Positions 63,719 to 64,000 of a stretch of DNA of 64,000 bases are shown here, piece after piece. The first letter of the stretch is position 1. Every line of letters starts with the position of its first letter. The DNA comes from Cryobacterium cryoconiti (lineage in GTDB: Bacteria; Actinomycetota; Actinomycetes; Actinomycetales; Microbacteriaceae), in the NCBI RefSeq assembly GCF_004403065.1, contig NZ_SOHA01000040.1:49297-113296 (forward strand), given 5' to 3'. Both the position numbers and the translations under genes were made by a program. The notes beneath the pieces are model-generated. The model did no database searches and had not been told where the DNA came from. It saw only the letters and a list, made by a program, of their open reading frames with translations.

Positions 63719-64000
63719 TTTCTCTCCTCCAAATTTTTTTGCCTTTCGGCGGTTTCTCCGCCCTCATGGAGTGCTGTCGGGGTCAAGCCCCAAGGAACGG
63801 TTGCAGGCCAAAAGTTATGGAGGAGCGCAGCGGGGGGAAGAAGTTTTTGCTGAAACTGTGACGACGGCTTGACGCCGGCAGCACGCAATGAACAATCCCT
63901 CAGACGAAAAGCAACAAAGTTAACGTGCGCCGAACTGCACAGTCGGGAACCCGGACTCCTCGTTCTTCACTCGACCAACGTCGCCCCTGCCAACCGAGCC
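63719..64000. promoter_or_regulatory. Upstream region of the LPD29 operon
   Basis: 280 bp to the window edge. An A/T-rich run AAATTTTTTT at 63728-63738 lies just before the ribosome binding site; no gene is seen. The promoter of the operon is expected here. Confidence 0.35.

Overview
The window is high-GC DNA from an actinobacterium. GC-rich codon use, GTG/TTG starts, apparently leaderless transcripts, an EspR-like regulator, SCO6880/DUF4913-type transfer proteins and Kdp proteins of actinobacterial type all point there; a Microbacteriaceae-like or related host is a guess. No rRNA, tRNA or core housekeeping gene was recognised. A replication initiator, a type IV secretion (T4SS) gene cluster, a MobF relaxase, a hipBA pair and many insertion-sequence and gene remnants say that this is a conjugative plasmid or a plasmid-derived integrated element.

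Layout. 0-5 kb: end of an NmrA-like reductase gene, then the replication module. It has an intact primase-like Rep gene (minus strand) and, 2.3 kb away, a truncated diverged copy of its 3' end; a formaldehyde dehydrogenase gene sits between them. A hairpin with a constant 35-nt loop follows both rep 3' ends. The rep leader holds two stem-loops that look like a counter-transcribed RNA with its terminator. 5-9.2 kb: a small RHH protein, then a four-gene cassette (EspR-like HTH, ImmA/IrrE metalloprotease, MAB_1171c-like membrane protein, membrane-anchored alpha/beta hydrolase) bracketed by two similar winged-helix regulators; a 36-bp palindrome lies at its left edge. 9.3-20.2 kb: co-directional T4SS operon (possible leader ORF, ParA/MinD-like ATPase, pilin-like, VirB8-like, VirB6/TrbL-like, SCO6880-like, VirB4-like ATPase, lytic transglycosylase, VirD4-like coupling protein, DUF4913).

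20.3-46.6 kb: an ion-transport cargo region bracketed by two inverted IS256-family transposase remnants. It holds kdpFABCDE with an extra 31-aa micro-ORF, a pair of related unknown genes (one with an in-frame stop), a string of decayed fragments (response regulator, Pr6Pr-like, CorA), an intact CorA, an APC permease, a P-type cation ATPase, two GNAT acetyltransferases, a lipoprotein of the serine beta-lactamase/DD-peptidase fold that has lost its catalytic residues, a TPR gene split by an IS3-family element, a lipoprotein, and a leaderless XRE/membrane-protein operon with a perfect palindromic operator.

46.9-56.2 kb: hipBA toxin-antitoxin, a GGDEF-EAL protein, a PAS protein without a kinase domain, a hipA fragment, a gene-poor kilobase, and an ABC exporter operon with its TetR regulator and a palindrome over its promoter. 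56.2-64 kb: a 1270-aa MobF relaxase-helicase, a likely oriT region, a small plasmid protein and its decayed second copy, a plasmid-borne sigma-70 factor with a coupled small ORF, and an operon of small proteins including an LPD29 protein. The relaxase lies about 36 kb from the T4SS genes, as if cargo had been inserted into the transfer region or the two arms meet around a circle.

Functionally, relaxase, coupling protein and T4SS form a self-transfer system; Rep and its RNA and protein regulators would maintain the plasmid; hipBA may stabilise it; the cargo is dominated by K+, Mg2+ and other cation transport plus formaldehyde oxidation, suggesting selection for osmotic or ionic stress survival.
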